From JAVBPE01 sp031549865 (GTDB lineage: Bacteria > Bacillota_I > Bacilli_A > Acholeplasmatales > Anaeroplasmataceae), in assembly GCA_031549865.1 (NCBI GenBank), contig JAVBPE010000034.1, positions 1-39,756 of the forward strand: a stretch of 39,756 nt of DNA, given 5' to 3'. Below the pieces are notes generated by a model. The model worked only from the letters and a program-made list of their open reading frames with translations, did no database searches and was not told the DNA's origin. Positions 6,355 to 15,351 of this stretch are shown in pieces. The position numbers and the translations under genes are program-made. Numbering within the stretch: the first letter of the stretch is position 1; every line of letters starts with the position of its first letter.

Positions 6355-7320
6355 ATGGAAACGATAATAAATCGAAAATCAAGTATAAAAAGAAAAACAA
6401 TTATTGATAAAATAGTTAAAAACATATTTTTAGCAATAGCATTATTATGCGCATCCATAATTGTTATTATAGTTTTATTTATTTTTGTTAAAGGGATTAG
6501 TCCATTTGTAAATGAATACAAAATTGATGGTGTAGGATATAAAGTGTCATTTTGGAAATTTATATCTGGAATGACATGGTTCAAAAAACCAAATGTTTAT
6601 GGAGTATTCTTTATTGTTATAAATACTTTATATGTTGTTTTATTAGCAATTTTAATTGCCGTTCCAATCTCAATTTTAACGGCATTATTTATTACAAGAA
6701 TTGCTCCCATTAGACTTGGAAAAATATTTTCATATGTAATTGAACTACTTGCAAGTATTCCATCAATAATATATGGTATTTTTGGAATGGGGGTTATAAA
6801 TGTAATGGTTAATAACTTTGCCCTTTTATTAAATAGCATTTTCCCTTTTGCAAATTTTCAAACAGCGGGAGGCTTATCAACATTATCTTCAGTTTTAGTT
6901 TTAGTGATAATGATTATTCCAACAATTACAATGTTATGTCAAACATCTATAAAAGCTGTTAAAAAAGAAATTATTCATGGTTCATTAGCTTTAGGAGCAT
7001 CTCCTACTCAAACAAACTTTAAAGTTGTACTCACAAGCGCTAAAAGCGGAATATTCTCAGGTATTATTTTAGGTGTTGGTCGGGCACTAGGTGAGGCAAC
7101 AGCCATTTCAATGGTGTCAGGAAATAGCGGTAGTGGGCCATCTTTTGGACTTTTTGATACAACCCGTACTCTAACCTCAACAATGCTTTTAGGTTTAAAG
7201 GAAACAACTGGTTTAGATTATGATATTAGATTTAGTGTTGGGATAGTTTTAATAATAATAATCTTAATTACTAACTTCGCTTTGAATTATGTAAAGAAGA
7301 AAATAGGTAATATAAAATGA
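6355..7320 (+). CDS. pstC: Phosphate ABC transporter permease PstC
   Basis: 321 residues, six predicted membrane helices. The first is at residues 20-45, followed by an outside loop with the motif MTWFKKPNVYGV. The EAA-type cytoplasmic loop SLALGASPTQTNFKVVLTSA contacts PstB. The family pairs with PstA to form the phosphate channel. The ATG is only 22 bases past the pstS stop, just behind the terminator's T-run, and has no convincing ribosome binding site. Translation may depend on ribosomes ending pstS. Its TGA stop overlaps the pstA start (ATGA). Confidence 0.95.
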   Translation: METIINRKSSIKRKTIIDKIVKNIFLAIALLCASIIVIIVLFIFVKGISPFVNEYKIDGVGYKVSFWKFISGMTWFKKPNVYGVFFIVINTLYVVLLAILIAVPISILTALFITRIAPIRLGKIFSYVIELLASIPSIIYGIFGMGVINVMVNNFALLLNSIFPFANFQTAGGLSTLSSVLVLVIMIIPTITMLCQTSIKAVKKEIIHGSLALGASPTQTNFKVVLTSAKSGIFSGIILGVGRALGEATAISMVSGNSGSGPSFGLFDTTRTLTSTMLLGLKETTGLDYDIRFSVGIVLIIIILITNFALNYVKKKIGNIK

Positions 7321-8513
7321 AAACTAGATTTATGGATAAATTTTTAAATACAATTACGTATATTGCTGCAAGTTTAAGTGCAATTGTTTTAATTGGAATT
7401 CTTATTTATATTTTTTCAAATGGTTTTAAGGGATTAAGTGTTGGATTAATTACGGGTGATTATTATGATACAGTTTATGAATTATATTCAGAAGAGAAAA
7501 CAAATAAAATTTTTATTGAACCTAATGATGTTGATGGCTACTTTTCTAAAACTTGGGGAATTGTGCTAAAAGATAGTCAGACTAAAACCGGTGAAAAGAA
7601 AGTAGTAATTACATATATTGATGAAGATTCAGTATTTTATAGATTAAAAGATAGTCAAACAAAAGACTATATTAAAATAAAATTAGGTTTAAGTATCTCA
7701 AAATTAGAATTAACTGATGATACAGATGATTACATTTATGCTCTTAGTAAGGACGGGGCAAGAAGTATTATCAAAAATTTAGATACTGCTAATAGAATTA
7801 CAAACATTCAATTATATAGTGATGGTGGAGGGATTAGAGGGTCATTAATAACAACGTTTTATTTGATTGTTTTAACTCTATTAATTGCACTCCCAATAGG
7901 AATTGGAGGAGCAATATATTTACACGAATATGCGAAAGATAATAAATTAACTAAAGCAATAAGGATAATGATTGACATGACAAGTGGAATCCCTTCTATA
8001 ATATTTGGACTTGTAGGGGCATTGGTATTTATTCCTTTTGTAAATAGCATAACTCCTTCAAATGGAGGATCAATCTTAAGTGGAGCATTGACATTAGCTA
8101 TAATACTTTTACCAGTTATAATAAGAACAACTGAGGAAGCATTATTAACGATTCCTCCTTCTTATAAGCAAGCATCTCTTGCCTTAGGGGCATCAAGAAC
8201 ACAAACAGTTTTCAAAGTAATATTACCCAATGCCCTAAGTGGAATATTAACGGCAGCACTATTATCAATTGGAAGAATTATTGGAGAGTCTGCTGCTTTA
8301 ATTTATGCTGTAGGGACAACCATTAAAGATAGTGTTTCAGTAACTTCTAGATCAACTTCATTAGCTGTACATATTTGGTCAGTAATGAGTGGAGAGTCTC
8401 CTAATTATGATTTAGCTTGTTCAATATCAATAATAATTCTTATTATTGTTTTATGTTTAAGTATTTTAGTAAAAATAATTGGTAAGAAATTAAATAAATT
8501 TGAGGTGAAGTAA
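7317..8513 (+). CDS. pstA: Phosphate ABC transporter permease PstA with large extracytoplasmic insertion
   Basis: 398 residues, about 100 more than typical PstA (near 295). Membrane helix 1 spans about residues 12-35. A hydrophilic insertion of some 120 residues (about 45-165) with alternating strand-like stretches follows before helix 2 at about 175, so the extra domain should lie outside the membrane. The rest is a normal permease, with the EAA loop SLALGASRTQTVFKVILPNA. ATGA overlap with pstC and TAATG overlap with pstB show tight coupling. The insertion may dock the permuted PstS; this is inference. Confidence 0.92.
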   Translation: MKTRFMDKFLNTITYIAASLSAIVLIGILIYIFSNGFKGLSVGLITGDYYDTVYELYSEEKTNKIFIEPNDVDGYFSKTWGIVLKDSQTKTGEKKVVITYIDEDSVFYRLKDSQTKDYIKIKLGLSISKLELTDDTDDYIYALSKDGARSIIKNLDTANRITNIQLYSDGGGIRGSLITTFYLIVLTLLIALPIGIGGAIYLHEYAKDNKLTKAIRIMIDMTSGIPSIIFGLVGALVFIPFVNSITPSNGGSILSGALTLAIILLPVIIRTTEEALLTIPPSYKQASLALGASRTQTVFKVILPNALSGILTAALLSIGRIIGESAALIYAVGTTIKDSVSVTSRSTSLAVHIWSVMSGESPNYDLACSISIIILIIVLCLSILVKIIGKKLNKFEVK

Positions 8514-9262
8514 TGGAAAAAATATTTGATATAAAAGATTTAAATTTAATATATACAAATAAGCAAGTTTTAAATGACATTAATCTAGAGATTTACAAAA
8601 ATAATATAACAGCTTTTATTGGACCATCAGGATGTGGCAAATCAAGTTTACTTAGATGCTTAAATAGAATGAATGATCTAATACCAGGTTGTAAAGTAGA
8701 TGGTGAAATTTTTTTTGAAAATGAAAATATAATGGTAATGAATCCTATGGCCTTAAGAGTAAAAGTAGGAATGGTCTTCCAAAATCCTAATCCATTTCCA
8801 ATGTCGATATTTGATAACATTGCTTATGGACCTCGCTGTCAAGGTGTTAAAAACAAGACGAAACTTAATGAAATTGTTATTGAGTCATTAAAAAAAGCGG
8901 CGATTTATGAAGAAGTAAAAGATCGTCTTCATGATAATGCTTTGGCATTATCAGGTGGTCAACAACAACGTATTTGTATTGCGCGTTGTATTGCTATGAA
9001 ACCAGATGTAATTTTAATGGATGAGCCAACAAGTGCACTTGATCCGATTGCGACTCTAAAGATTGAAGAATTAATTTATGAATTAAAACAAGAATATTCG
9101 ATTATAATAGTTACCCATAATATGCAGCAAGCAGCCCGTATTTCAGATTATACAGCGTTTTTCTTAATGGGTGACATTATTGAATATGGCACTACTGCGG
9201 AATTATTTAAAACACCGAAGCAAAAGAAAACAGAAGATTATATTACAGGAAGGTTTGGATAG
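8513..9262 (+). CDS. pstB: Phosphate ABC transporter ATPase PstB
   Basis: 249 residues, full family length. Walker A GPSGCGKSS (37-45), Q-loop VFQNPNPFP (88-96), signature LSGGQQQR (146-153), Walker B VILMDEP (166-172), and switch His in IIVTHNM. It drives phosphate import through PstC and PstA and also signals phosphate status with PhoU. Its start codon overlaps the pstA stop; phoU follows after one base. Confidence 0.97.
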   Translation: MEKIFDIKDLNLIYTNKQVLNDINLEIYKNNITAFIGPSGCGKSSLLRCLNRMNDLIPGCKVDGEIFFENENIMVMNPMALRVKVGMVFQNPNPFPMSIFDNIAYGPRCQGVKNKTKLNEIVIESLKKAAIYEEVKDRLHDNALALSGGQQQRICIARCIAMKPDVILMDEPTSALDPIATLKIEELIYELKQEYSIIIVTHNMQQAARISDYTAFFLMGDIIEYGTTAELFKTPKQKKTEDYITGRFG

Positions 9263-9263
9263 T

Positions 9264-9902
9264 ATGTTATTAGAAAAAGAAATAGAAAATTTAAATCAAA
9301 TTATAATGAAAATGGCAACTTTAATTATTGATAATCTTAATTACGCATTTAATGTATATAAGCATTATCAAGAAGGTGAAACTTATTATGTTAATGATGA
9401 TTTAATTGATGGATTTGAACGAGTAATTGAAGAATTATGCTTAGATATCATTTTACGTGAACGTCCATATGCTAAAGATTTAAGAATGGTTTCAGGCATA
9501 TTAAAACTAGTAAGTGACTTAGAGCGTATTGGCGATCATGCTGAGGATGTTTTAGAATATAGTTTAAAATTAAAATCTGAAAGAGAACATAATTTAACAA
9601 CTAAAATAGAAAATATGCTTGAAGTAGCCCTTGATATGGTTAAAAAATCTATATCAAGTTTTATTAAAGGAAACATCGAAGAAGCATTAGATGTAATAAA
9701 AACAGATGATGTAATTGATAAAGAATATGAAGAAGTTTTAGATTATTTAGTTGTACATGATAAAGAATCTTCAGCTTCTGTTACAATTTATACAACTTTA
9801 GTGGTAAAATATATAGAGAGAATAGCTGACCACAGTGTAAACATTGCTGAATGGGTTATCTATATCCAAAATGGATTTCATAAAGATAAAAAAATCTTTT
9901 GA
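9264..9902 (+). CDS. phoU: Phosphate signalling protein PhoU
   Basis: 212 residues; the ATG at 9264 follows the pstB stop with GGAAGG upstream inside pstB. A longer frame starting at 9171 lies within pstB and is not used. PhoU is two repeated three-helix bundles. The metal-binding signatures are LERIGDHAEDV (about 84-94) and IERIADHSVNIAEW (about 181-194). It links PstB to the sensor kinase and restrains the response regulator when phosphate is plentiful. It sits as expected between pstB and phoP. Confidence 0.95.
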   Translation: MLLEKEIENLNQIIMKMATLIIDNLNYAFNVYKHYQEGETYYVNDDLIDGFERVIEELCLDIILRERPYAKDLRMVSGILKLVSDLERIGDHAEDVLEYSLKLKSEREHNLTTKIENMLEVALDMVKKSISSFIKGNIEEALDVIKTDDVIDKEYEEVLDYLVVHDKESSASVTIYTTLVVKYIERIADHSVNIAEWVIYIQNGFHKDKKIF

Positions 9903-9911
9903 GGGTGAATC

Positions 9912-10583
9912 ATGGACTTTTTAATTTATTCAGTTGAAGATGACAAGGATATATCACATATTCTATGTACTACAATAAAAAAGCAAGGTTATAATATTAT
10001 TCCATTTTATGATGGAACATCATTTTTAAAAGCTTTAAGAACAGAAAAACCAAATATGATTTTATTAGATATGATGCTACCAGATATAAGTGGAAAAGAA
10101 CTTTTAAAGAAAATTAGAAATGATAGTAATTATGACGATATTTATGTAATAATTATTTCTGCTAACTGCATGACTATTGATAAAGTTGATGGGTTAGATT
10201 TGGGTGCTGATGATTACATTGAAAAGCCTTTTGACATTTTAGAACTTATGAGTAGAGTAAATTCAAAAGTAAGACGTAGCGTCAAGAAAAATCAGTATGA
10301 ATTTCAAAATATAAAACTAGATTTAGATACTCATAAATTGTTAGTAGACGATATAGATGTTATTTTAACAAATAAAGAATTTTTAATTTTCTCATTGCTA
10401 ATCGAAAATAATGAAAAAGTATTAACAAGAGATGATATATTATCACATATCTGGGGTTTTGACTCGACTTGCGAAAGTAGAACAGTAGATATGCATATTA
10501 AATCCTTAAGGAAAAAAATAAATGATGAAGAAGGAAAAATTATTAAAACAATTTATGGTGTAGGCTATCAGGTGATAAGATGA
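9912..10583 (+). CDS. phoP: OmpR/PhoB-family response regulator (PhoP)
   Basis: 223 residues. The receiver domain has the acidic pair E9-D10, the phosphoacceptor D53 in LLDMMLPD, and K in IEKPF. The linker is at about 120-128. The C-terminal winged helix (about 129-223) has the recognition-helix region SRTVDMHIKSLRKKI and the wing IIKTIYGVGYQV. It should bind the Pho box at 5316-5352 and activate its own operon. GAGGGTGA lies before the ATG. Its TGA overlaps the phoR ATG. Confidence 0.93.
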   Translation: MDFLIYSVEDDKDISHILCTTIKKQGYNIIPFYDGTSFLKALRTEKPNMILLDMMLPDISGKELLKKIRNDSNYDDIYVIIISANCMTIDKVDGLDLGADDYIEKPFDILELMSRVNSKVRRSVKKNQYEFQNIKLDLDTHKLLVDDIDVILTNKEFLIFSLLIENNEKVLTRDDILSHIWGFDSTCESRTVDMHIKSLRKKINDEEGKIIKTIYGVGYQVIR

Positions 10584-12250
10584 AAAAAAGAATAATACTT
10601 ACAAATGTCTTTATTCTTTTTCTCTCATTATTTTTACTTCTTATATCTTGTGCTATGATTGTTAGTGTTGTTAATAACAATTCAAAAGAAAATGAATTAA
10701 AACAATCTTTAAAAATCGCATTAGAAATCTTTGATGAAAATGATCTTAGTAAAACTGCAAATGCGCTTCATAACTCAAATAAAGATATGCGTGTGACTAT
10801 TATTTATAGAAATGATGGTACAGTATTATATGATACATCTCAAATAACTACATCGTCACATTTAGATCGCGATGAGATTAAAAATATAGGTGGTGTTTAT
10901 CATAGATATTCAGAGACTGTTAAAAAAAATTTAATATATATTGCGGGAATTGCTGGTCATAATGATGATTATTATGTGCGTATTTCAATTCCAGAAGAAT
11001 CTAATAGTCAAATAATATATAGTTTATTAATATATGGAACAATAACGTTAGTGGTAGTTTTAGGCTTATCAATAATAGTGTTATTTAAGACATCAAAAGA
11101 TATAACTAAACCTCTTCAAAATGTTATGAATCAAATGAGTAAAATAGTTAATTTTAAAGTAAATGATAATAATGACATTGATGTTATAACTGTTCAAATT
11201 GAAGAAATAAATAAAATTATAAACACTCATGTTATGAACCTAAGGCATGAAAAGGAGAAACTTGAACACGTAATCACAAGTATAAATCAAGGTTTTATCT
11301 ATCTTTCAATAAATGGAAATGTTAATTTGATCAATGATATTGCTTTAAATATATTTGATTTTGAAAGAGAAGAAATAATTAATAAGAATTACATTTATTT
11401 ATTTCGTGATACGCAAATGCAAAATAATATAAAAAATATCTTAGAAGGTGAAGATTTAAATATTTTTGAATATGAATATGATTATCGTAAATATTTAGTA
11501 AATATTAATTTAGTTAAATATTCATATGGTGCAAATGGTGGTATGACAATCTTTTTACTTGATGTAAGTGATATAAAAAATATTGAAAGAATGAAAAAAG
11601 AATTCTTTGCAAATGCCTCACATGAGCTTAAAAGTCCACTTACAACTATCATAGGATATCAAGATATGATAAAAGAAGGTATTATAACTGAAAAAGAAGA
11701 AATTATTAGTGCTGCATCTAAAACAATAAAAGAAGCGGTGCGTATGAATAAAATTGTTTCAGAAATGCTAGAATTATCAGTTTTAGAAACTAATTATGCA
11801 AAAGAAATAACACATATAAATTTAAAAGTAATTATAGAAGATATTATAGCGACTCTAGCAAAAGATTTATCTGATAAATCAATAAGTGTAGATTTAAAAT
11901 TAGTAGATATGAAAGTTGATATGAATTATGATGATGCTTATCATTTATTAAGAAATCTAATTGATAATGCGATTAAATATAATAAATTTAACGGAGAGCT
12001 GAAAATCATTATTTCACCTTTATATCAATCATTAACAATTATGGATACTGGTCTTGGCATAAGTAAAGAAAATCAATCGAAAGTTTTTGAAAGATTTTAC
12101 CGAGTTGATAAAAATAGATCAAAAGAATCTGGCGGTACAGGTCTTGGTCTTGCGATAGTAAAGCATATTGCATCTAACTATCAAATTCAAATAGATTTAG
12201 AATCTAAATTAAACTTTGGGACAAAAATAACATTAAAATTTAGGAAATAG
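10580..12250 (+). CDS. phoR: Phosphate sensor histidine kinase PhoR
   Basis: 556 residues. Membrane helix 1 is at about 8-30, an extracytoplasmic region covers about 31-145, and helix 2 is at about 148-170. A HAMP-like linker follows, then a PAS domain (about 228-335). The HisKA domain has the phosphoacceptor His348 in FFANASHELKSPLTT. The ATP-binding domain carries the N box NLIDNAIKYN (near 460), DTGLGIS and GTGLGLAIV. It phosphorylates PhoP and is controlled through PhoU and the Pst transporter. It is the last gene of the pst-pho operon; the stop codon is within the terminator stem. Confidence 0.93.
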   Translation: MKKRIILTNVFILFLSLFLLLISCAMIVSVVNNNSKENELKQSLKIALEIFDENDLSKTANALHNSNKDMRVTIIYRNDGTVLYDTSQITTSSHLDRDEIKNIGGVYHRYSETVKKNLIYIAGIAGHNDDYYVRISIPEESNSQIIYSLLIYGTITLVVVLGLSIIVLFKTSKDITKPLQNVMNQMSKIVNFKVNDNNDIDVITVQIEEINKIINTHVMNLRHEKEKLEHVITSINQGFIYLSINGNVNLINDIALNIFDFEREEIINKNYIYLFRDTQMQNNIKNILEGEDLNIFEYEYDYRKYLVNINLVKYSYGANGGMTIFLLDVSDIKNIERMKKEFFANASHELKSPLTTIIGYQDMIKEGIITEKEEIISAASKTIKEAVRMNKIVSEMLELSVLETNYAKEITHINLKVIIEDIIATLAKDLSDKSISVDLKLVDMKVDMNYDDAYHLLRNLIDNAIKYNKFNGELKIIISPLYQSLTIMDTGLGISKENQSKVFERFYRVDKNRSKESGGTGLGLAIVKHIASNYQIQIDLESKLNFGTKITLKFRK

Positions 12251-12270
12251 TTTCTATTTCCTATTTTTAT
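12241..12270 (+). terminator. Terminator of the pst-pho operon
   Basis: TAGGAAATAG (12241-12250) pairs with CTATTTCCTA (12254-12263) over a TTT loop, followed by TTTTTATTTT. The phoR stop lies in the stem. Confidence 0.85.
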
Positions 12271-12276
12271 TTTATA

Positions 12277-12305
12277 TTGAAAATACGCCGTTTTTGTGTT
12301 AAAAT
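12277..12305 (+). promoter_or_regulatory. Promoter of the ABC exporter operon
   Basis: TTGAAA (12277-12282), a 17-base spacer, then TAAAAT (12300-12305). The start is expected near 12312, just before GGAG at 12314-12317. Confidence 0.7.
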
Positions 12306-12326
12306 TAGCTAATTGGAGTTGTTATT

Positions 12327-14054
12327 ATGTTAAAAAGATTTATCGCTTATTATAAGCCCCACAAAAAAATGTTATTACTTGATATGTTAGCATCATTATG
12401 TATTTCTTTAATCGGGATGTGTTATCCAATTATCACAAGAAATATGTTGAATGATTTTATTCCAAATGAAAAATTTGATTTAATTATTATTTTTGGGATA
12501 TCTTTGCTGGTTATCTATTTTATTAGAATGCTATTAAGATTTTTCATTCAATATTACGGACATGTAATTGGTGTTAAAATGCAAGCTCATATGCGCAATG
12601 ATTTATTTAAAAAACTTCAAAAATTACCATATTCATATTATGATGAAAATGAAACTGGTAAGATAATGAGTCGCATGACTAATGATTTAATGGAAGTATC
12701 TGAACTTGCCCATCACGGTCCAGAAGATGTATTTATTTGTGGTGTTATGATAATTGGCTCATTTATTTATCTTGCAATTATAAATATTTATTTAACTTTA
12801 ATTATATTCGTATGTGTTCCAGTTTTATTAGTTGTTTCAATGATTTTAAGAAAAAAAATGAATTCAGCTTTTATGGAAAATAGAGTAAATAACGCTGAAA
12901 TTAACGCATCTTTGGAAAGTAGTATTTCAGGGATAAGAGTTACAAAAGCATTCACAAATAGTGAAAAGGAATTAGAAAAATTTGAAGTTAACAATAAGAG
13001 ATTTGTTGCCTCAAGAAAAAGAGCTTACAAAGCAATGGGACAATTTCATTCAACGACATCTTTTATAACGGATGTTTTTAATGTTATTGTACTTATCGCG
13101 GGAGGTATTTTCTTATTTAAAGGGGAAATTAATTTTGCCGATTATTCAGCATTTATTTTATCTATAAATTTATTTATACAACCTGTAAATCAATTAATTA
13201 ATTTTGTTGAGCAGTATCAAAATGGTGTTACTGGATTTAAAAGATTTATGGAATTAATGGATGAAGAGGAAGAAACAGATACAAATTCAAATGAGCTTAT
13301 TAATGTTATTGGCGACATAGAATTTAAAAATGTGTCGTTTGCTTACGATTCTTCTAAAGAAATATTGAATCATATTAATTTAACTATTAAGCATGGCGAA
13401 AAATTAGCTTTGGTTGGTCCATCAGGTGGTGGAAAAACAACTATTTGTCATTTAATACCAAATTTTTACCGTCTTAGCAGTGGTGAATTATTAATTGATG
13501 GAAAAAACATTAACGATTTTAGCTTATACTCACTTAGAAAAAATATTGGGATAGTTCAACAAGATGTTTTCTTATTTGGTGGTACAATTAAAGAAAATAT
13601 ATTATATGGAAGACTTGACGCAACTATGGAAGAAATATATGAAGCAGCAAAGAATGCAAATATTCATGATTATATTTTAACCTTAGAAAAAGGCTATGAT
13701 ACAGAGATAGGTGAACGTGGCGTTAAGTTATCAGGTGGTCAAAAACAAAGATTATCAATCGCAAGATTATTTTTAAAAAATCCACCAATACTTATTTTAG
13801 ATGAAGCAACTAGTGCTCTTGATAATACAACGGAAATTCAAATTCAGGAGGCATTAGATAGACTTGCTGTTGGTAGAACAACAATAGTTGTTGCGCATCG
13901 TTTATCGACAATAAAAAACGCAGACCGTATAGTCGTAATATCAAACGGTTTAATTGATGAAGAAGGAAGTCATGAGGAACTTATAAAAAGGGATGGGATT
14001 TATAAGAAATTATATAGCCTACAATTTAGAGATACTGAAACTATGTTATTTTAA
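12327..14054 (+). CDS. ABC exporter half-transporter (ATPase and permease in one chain)
   Basis: 575 residues. An N-terminal six-helix exporter domain (about 15-310) includes the coupling segment SYYDENETGKIMSRMTND. The C-terminal ATPase has Walker A GPSGGGKTT (near 364-372), signature LSGGQKQR (near 468-475), Walker B ILILDEATSALD, and the H-loop VVAHRLST. It resembles MsbA/BmrA/YknV-type multidrug or lipid exporters and should work as a homodimer, since no second half is present. It begins a five-gene operon, but the followers give no clear substrate. Confidence 0.9.
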   Translation: MLKRFIAYYKPHKKMLLLDMLASLCISLIGMCYPIITRNMLNDFIPNEKFDLIIIFGISLLVIYFIRMLLRFFIQYYGHVIGVKMQAHMRNDLFKKLQKLPYSYYDENETGKIMSRMTNDLMEVSELAHHGPEDVFICGVMIIGSFIYLAIINIYLTLIIFVCVPVLLVVSMILRKKMNSAFMENRVNNAEINASLESSISGIRVTKAFTNSEKELEKFEVNNKRFVASRKRAYKAMGQFHSTTSFITDVFNVIVLIAGGIFLFKGEINFADYSAFILSINLFIQPVNQLINFVEQYQNGVTGFKRFMELMDEEEETDTNSNELINVIGDIEFKNVSFAYDSSKEILNHINLTIKHGEKLALVGPSGGGKTTICHLIPNFYRLSSGELLIDGKNINDFSLYSLRKNIGIVQQDVFLFGGTIKENILYGRLDATMEEIYEAAKNANIHDYILTLEKGYDTEIGERGVKLSGGQKQRLSIARLFLKNPPILILDEATSALDNTTEIQIQEALDRLAVGRTTIVVAHRLSTIKNADRIVVISNGLIDEEGSHEELIKRDGIYKKLYSLQFRDTETMLF

Positions 14055-14066
14055 AGAGGTGATTAA

Positions 14067-14798
14067 ATGCTTACATTAGATGAATTAAAAGAAGAAGAAT
14101 TATTATTTAAAAATTCTATAATATTTAATTATAATCAAATTGAATATCAAAATACCCCTTGGAATTTAGAAAGTATTGTTTCTAACTTTTATAAAGATAA
14201 TATGAAAATTTTAGTTTTAGGTTTTTATGACTTAAAATTTTTTGCAACATTAAATATCTTACCTCAAAATATTACTTTTGTTTTTAATAATGAAAAACTT
14301 TTTAATCATTATAGAGATAGGATTGTTCCACTTGGTTATAAGGTATCGATTTTAAATAATGGATTTTTAGATATCAATATTGAATATGATCTTATTATAA
14401 ATAAATTCAAAATATATAATATTTTAGAAATTAATCGAGTATTAAAGAAAACTGGAATTTTTATAACTGAACAAAATGGTTTTAAAAATAATGAATTATT
14501 ATCAAAATTATTTGATCCAAGATATAAAACTAAAATTATGAATAATGATTTAAATCATAATTTTAGTATAACAAAAGAATATTTTACAATAGTTTATTCT
14601 GATGAGTGCTATCCATATATAAGATTTAAAGACATAAAAGATTTATTAAATTATATTATTCATAATGAAGATGAATTCCCAAATTTTTCTATAGATAAAA
14701 ATTATTCTGATCTTTCGGATATAGATCAAGTAATCAAGATAAATCGCTATATAGAAAGCTTTTTGCATAAATTTATAATTGTTGCAAAGAAGGTGTAG
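14067..14798 (+). CDS. Methyltransferase-like protein with a lost SAM-binding motif
   Basis: 243 residues. The scaffold matches small class I methyltransferases: an N-terminal ENTPWNLESI-like motif (here YQNTPWNLESIV), a first strand KILVLGF, YDLIINKF in place of the motif III strand, LEINRVLKKTGIFITEQNG as the post-motif helix and strand, and a final strand FIIVAKK. Where active relatives have a GTGGGE loop after the first strand, this protein has GFYDLKF, so binding of SAM is doubtful. It is probably a pseudoenzyme or has a new role. AGAGGTGA is upstream. The gene is in the exporter operon, 12 bases after the ATPase gene. Confidence 0.7.
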   Translation: MLTLDELKEEELLFKNSIIFNYNQIEYQNTPWNLESIVSNFYKDNMKILVLGFYDLKFFATLNILPQNITFVFNNEKLFNHYRDRIVPLGYKVSILNNGFLDINIEYDLIINKFKIYNILEINRVLKKTGIFITEQNGFKNNELLSKLFDPRYKTKIMNNDLNHNFSITKEYFTIVYSDECYPYIRFKDIKDLLNYIIHNEDEFPNFSIDKNYSDLSDIDQVIKINRYIESFLHKFIIVAKKV

Positions 14799-14800
14799 AA

Positions 14801-15343
14801 GTGGATTTAAAAAAGAAAAAAATAATATTTCAAATTATTTCTTATATTACTTATTTGCTTAGTTTTATTTTTATAGTTTTCCTATCAATAAAATTTAATT
14901 ATTCCTACATTTATGTATTGGGCATTATATTCTTATTAATAGGTAGTTATTTTACTTATAAAGCTAAAGATTTAAAAAAAGCGATAACTGGAGATATAAA
15001 AATATATTATTTAGAAAAATACTTATTTAAAATTTCATTTAAAAAACGAAATATTTATGAGGATATAATGTTTGATTTCATGAGTAAAAATGTGAAAGTT
15101 CCAGTCTTTAGTCAGATAAAATATGAATGTAAGGATGTTATTTTGTCACTTGATGATAAAAAATTTCCCACAGTTACAATGATTTATATAAACTTGAATG
15201 TAACATATAAAATATATATAACAAAAGAAAATATATTAATTGATTTGACAAAAGAAAAACAAATCATTAATTATAGTGATTATGAATTGAAAAATGATAT
15301 ATATTTAAAATTAATTGAATTAGTAAATCAATTTGAAGGGTGA
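14801..15343 (+). CDS. Unknown protein with two N-terminal membrane helices
   Basis: 180 residues, GTG start with AAGGTG upstream, only two bases after the preceding stop. Helices are at about 9-29 and 35-52 with a short outside loop. The remaining 125 residues are a cytoplasmic, beta-rich domain (patterns KFPTVTMIYINLNVTYKIYI and NILIDL). No family was recognised. Its last four bases overlap the earliest possible start of the next gene, which places it firmly in the exporter operon. Confidence 0.75.
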   Translation: MDLKKKKIIFQIISYITYLLSFIFIVFLSIKFNYSYIYVLGIIFLLIGSYFTYKAKDLKKAITGDIKIYYLEKYLFKISFKKRNIYEDIMFDFMSKNVKVPVFSQIKYECKDVILSLDDKKFPTVTMIYINLNVTYKIYITKENILIDLTKEKQIINYSDYELKNDIYLKLIELVNQFEG

Positions 15344-15351
15344 TTAATATA

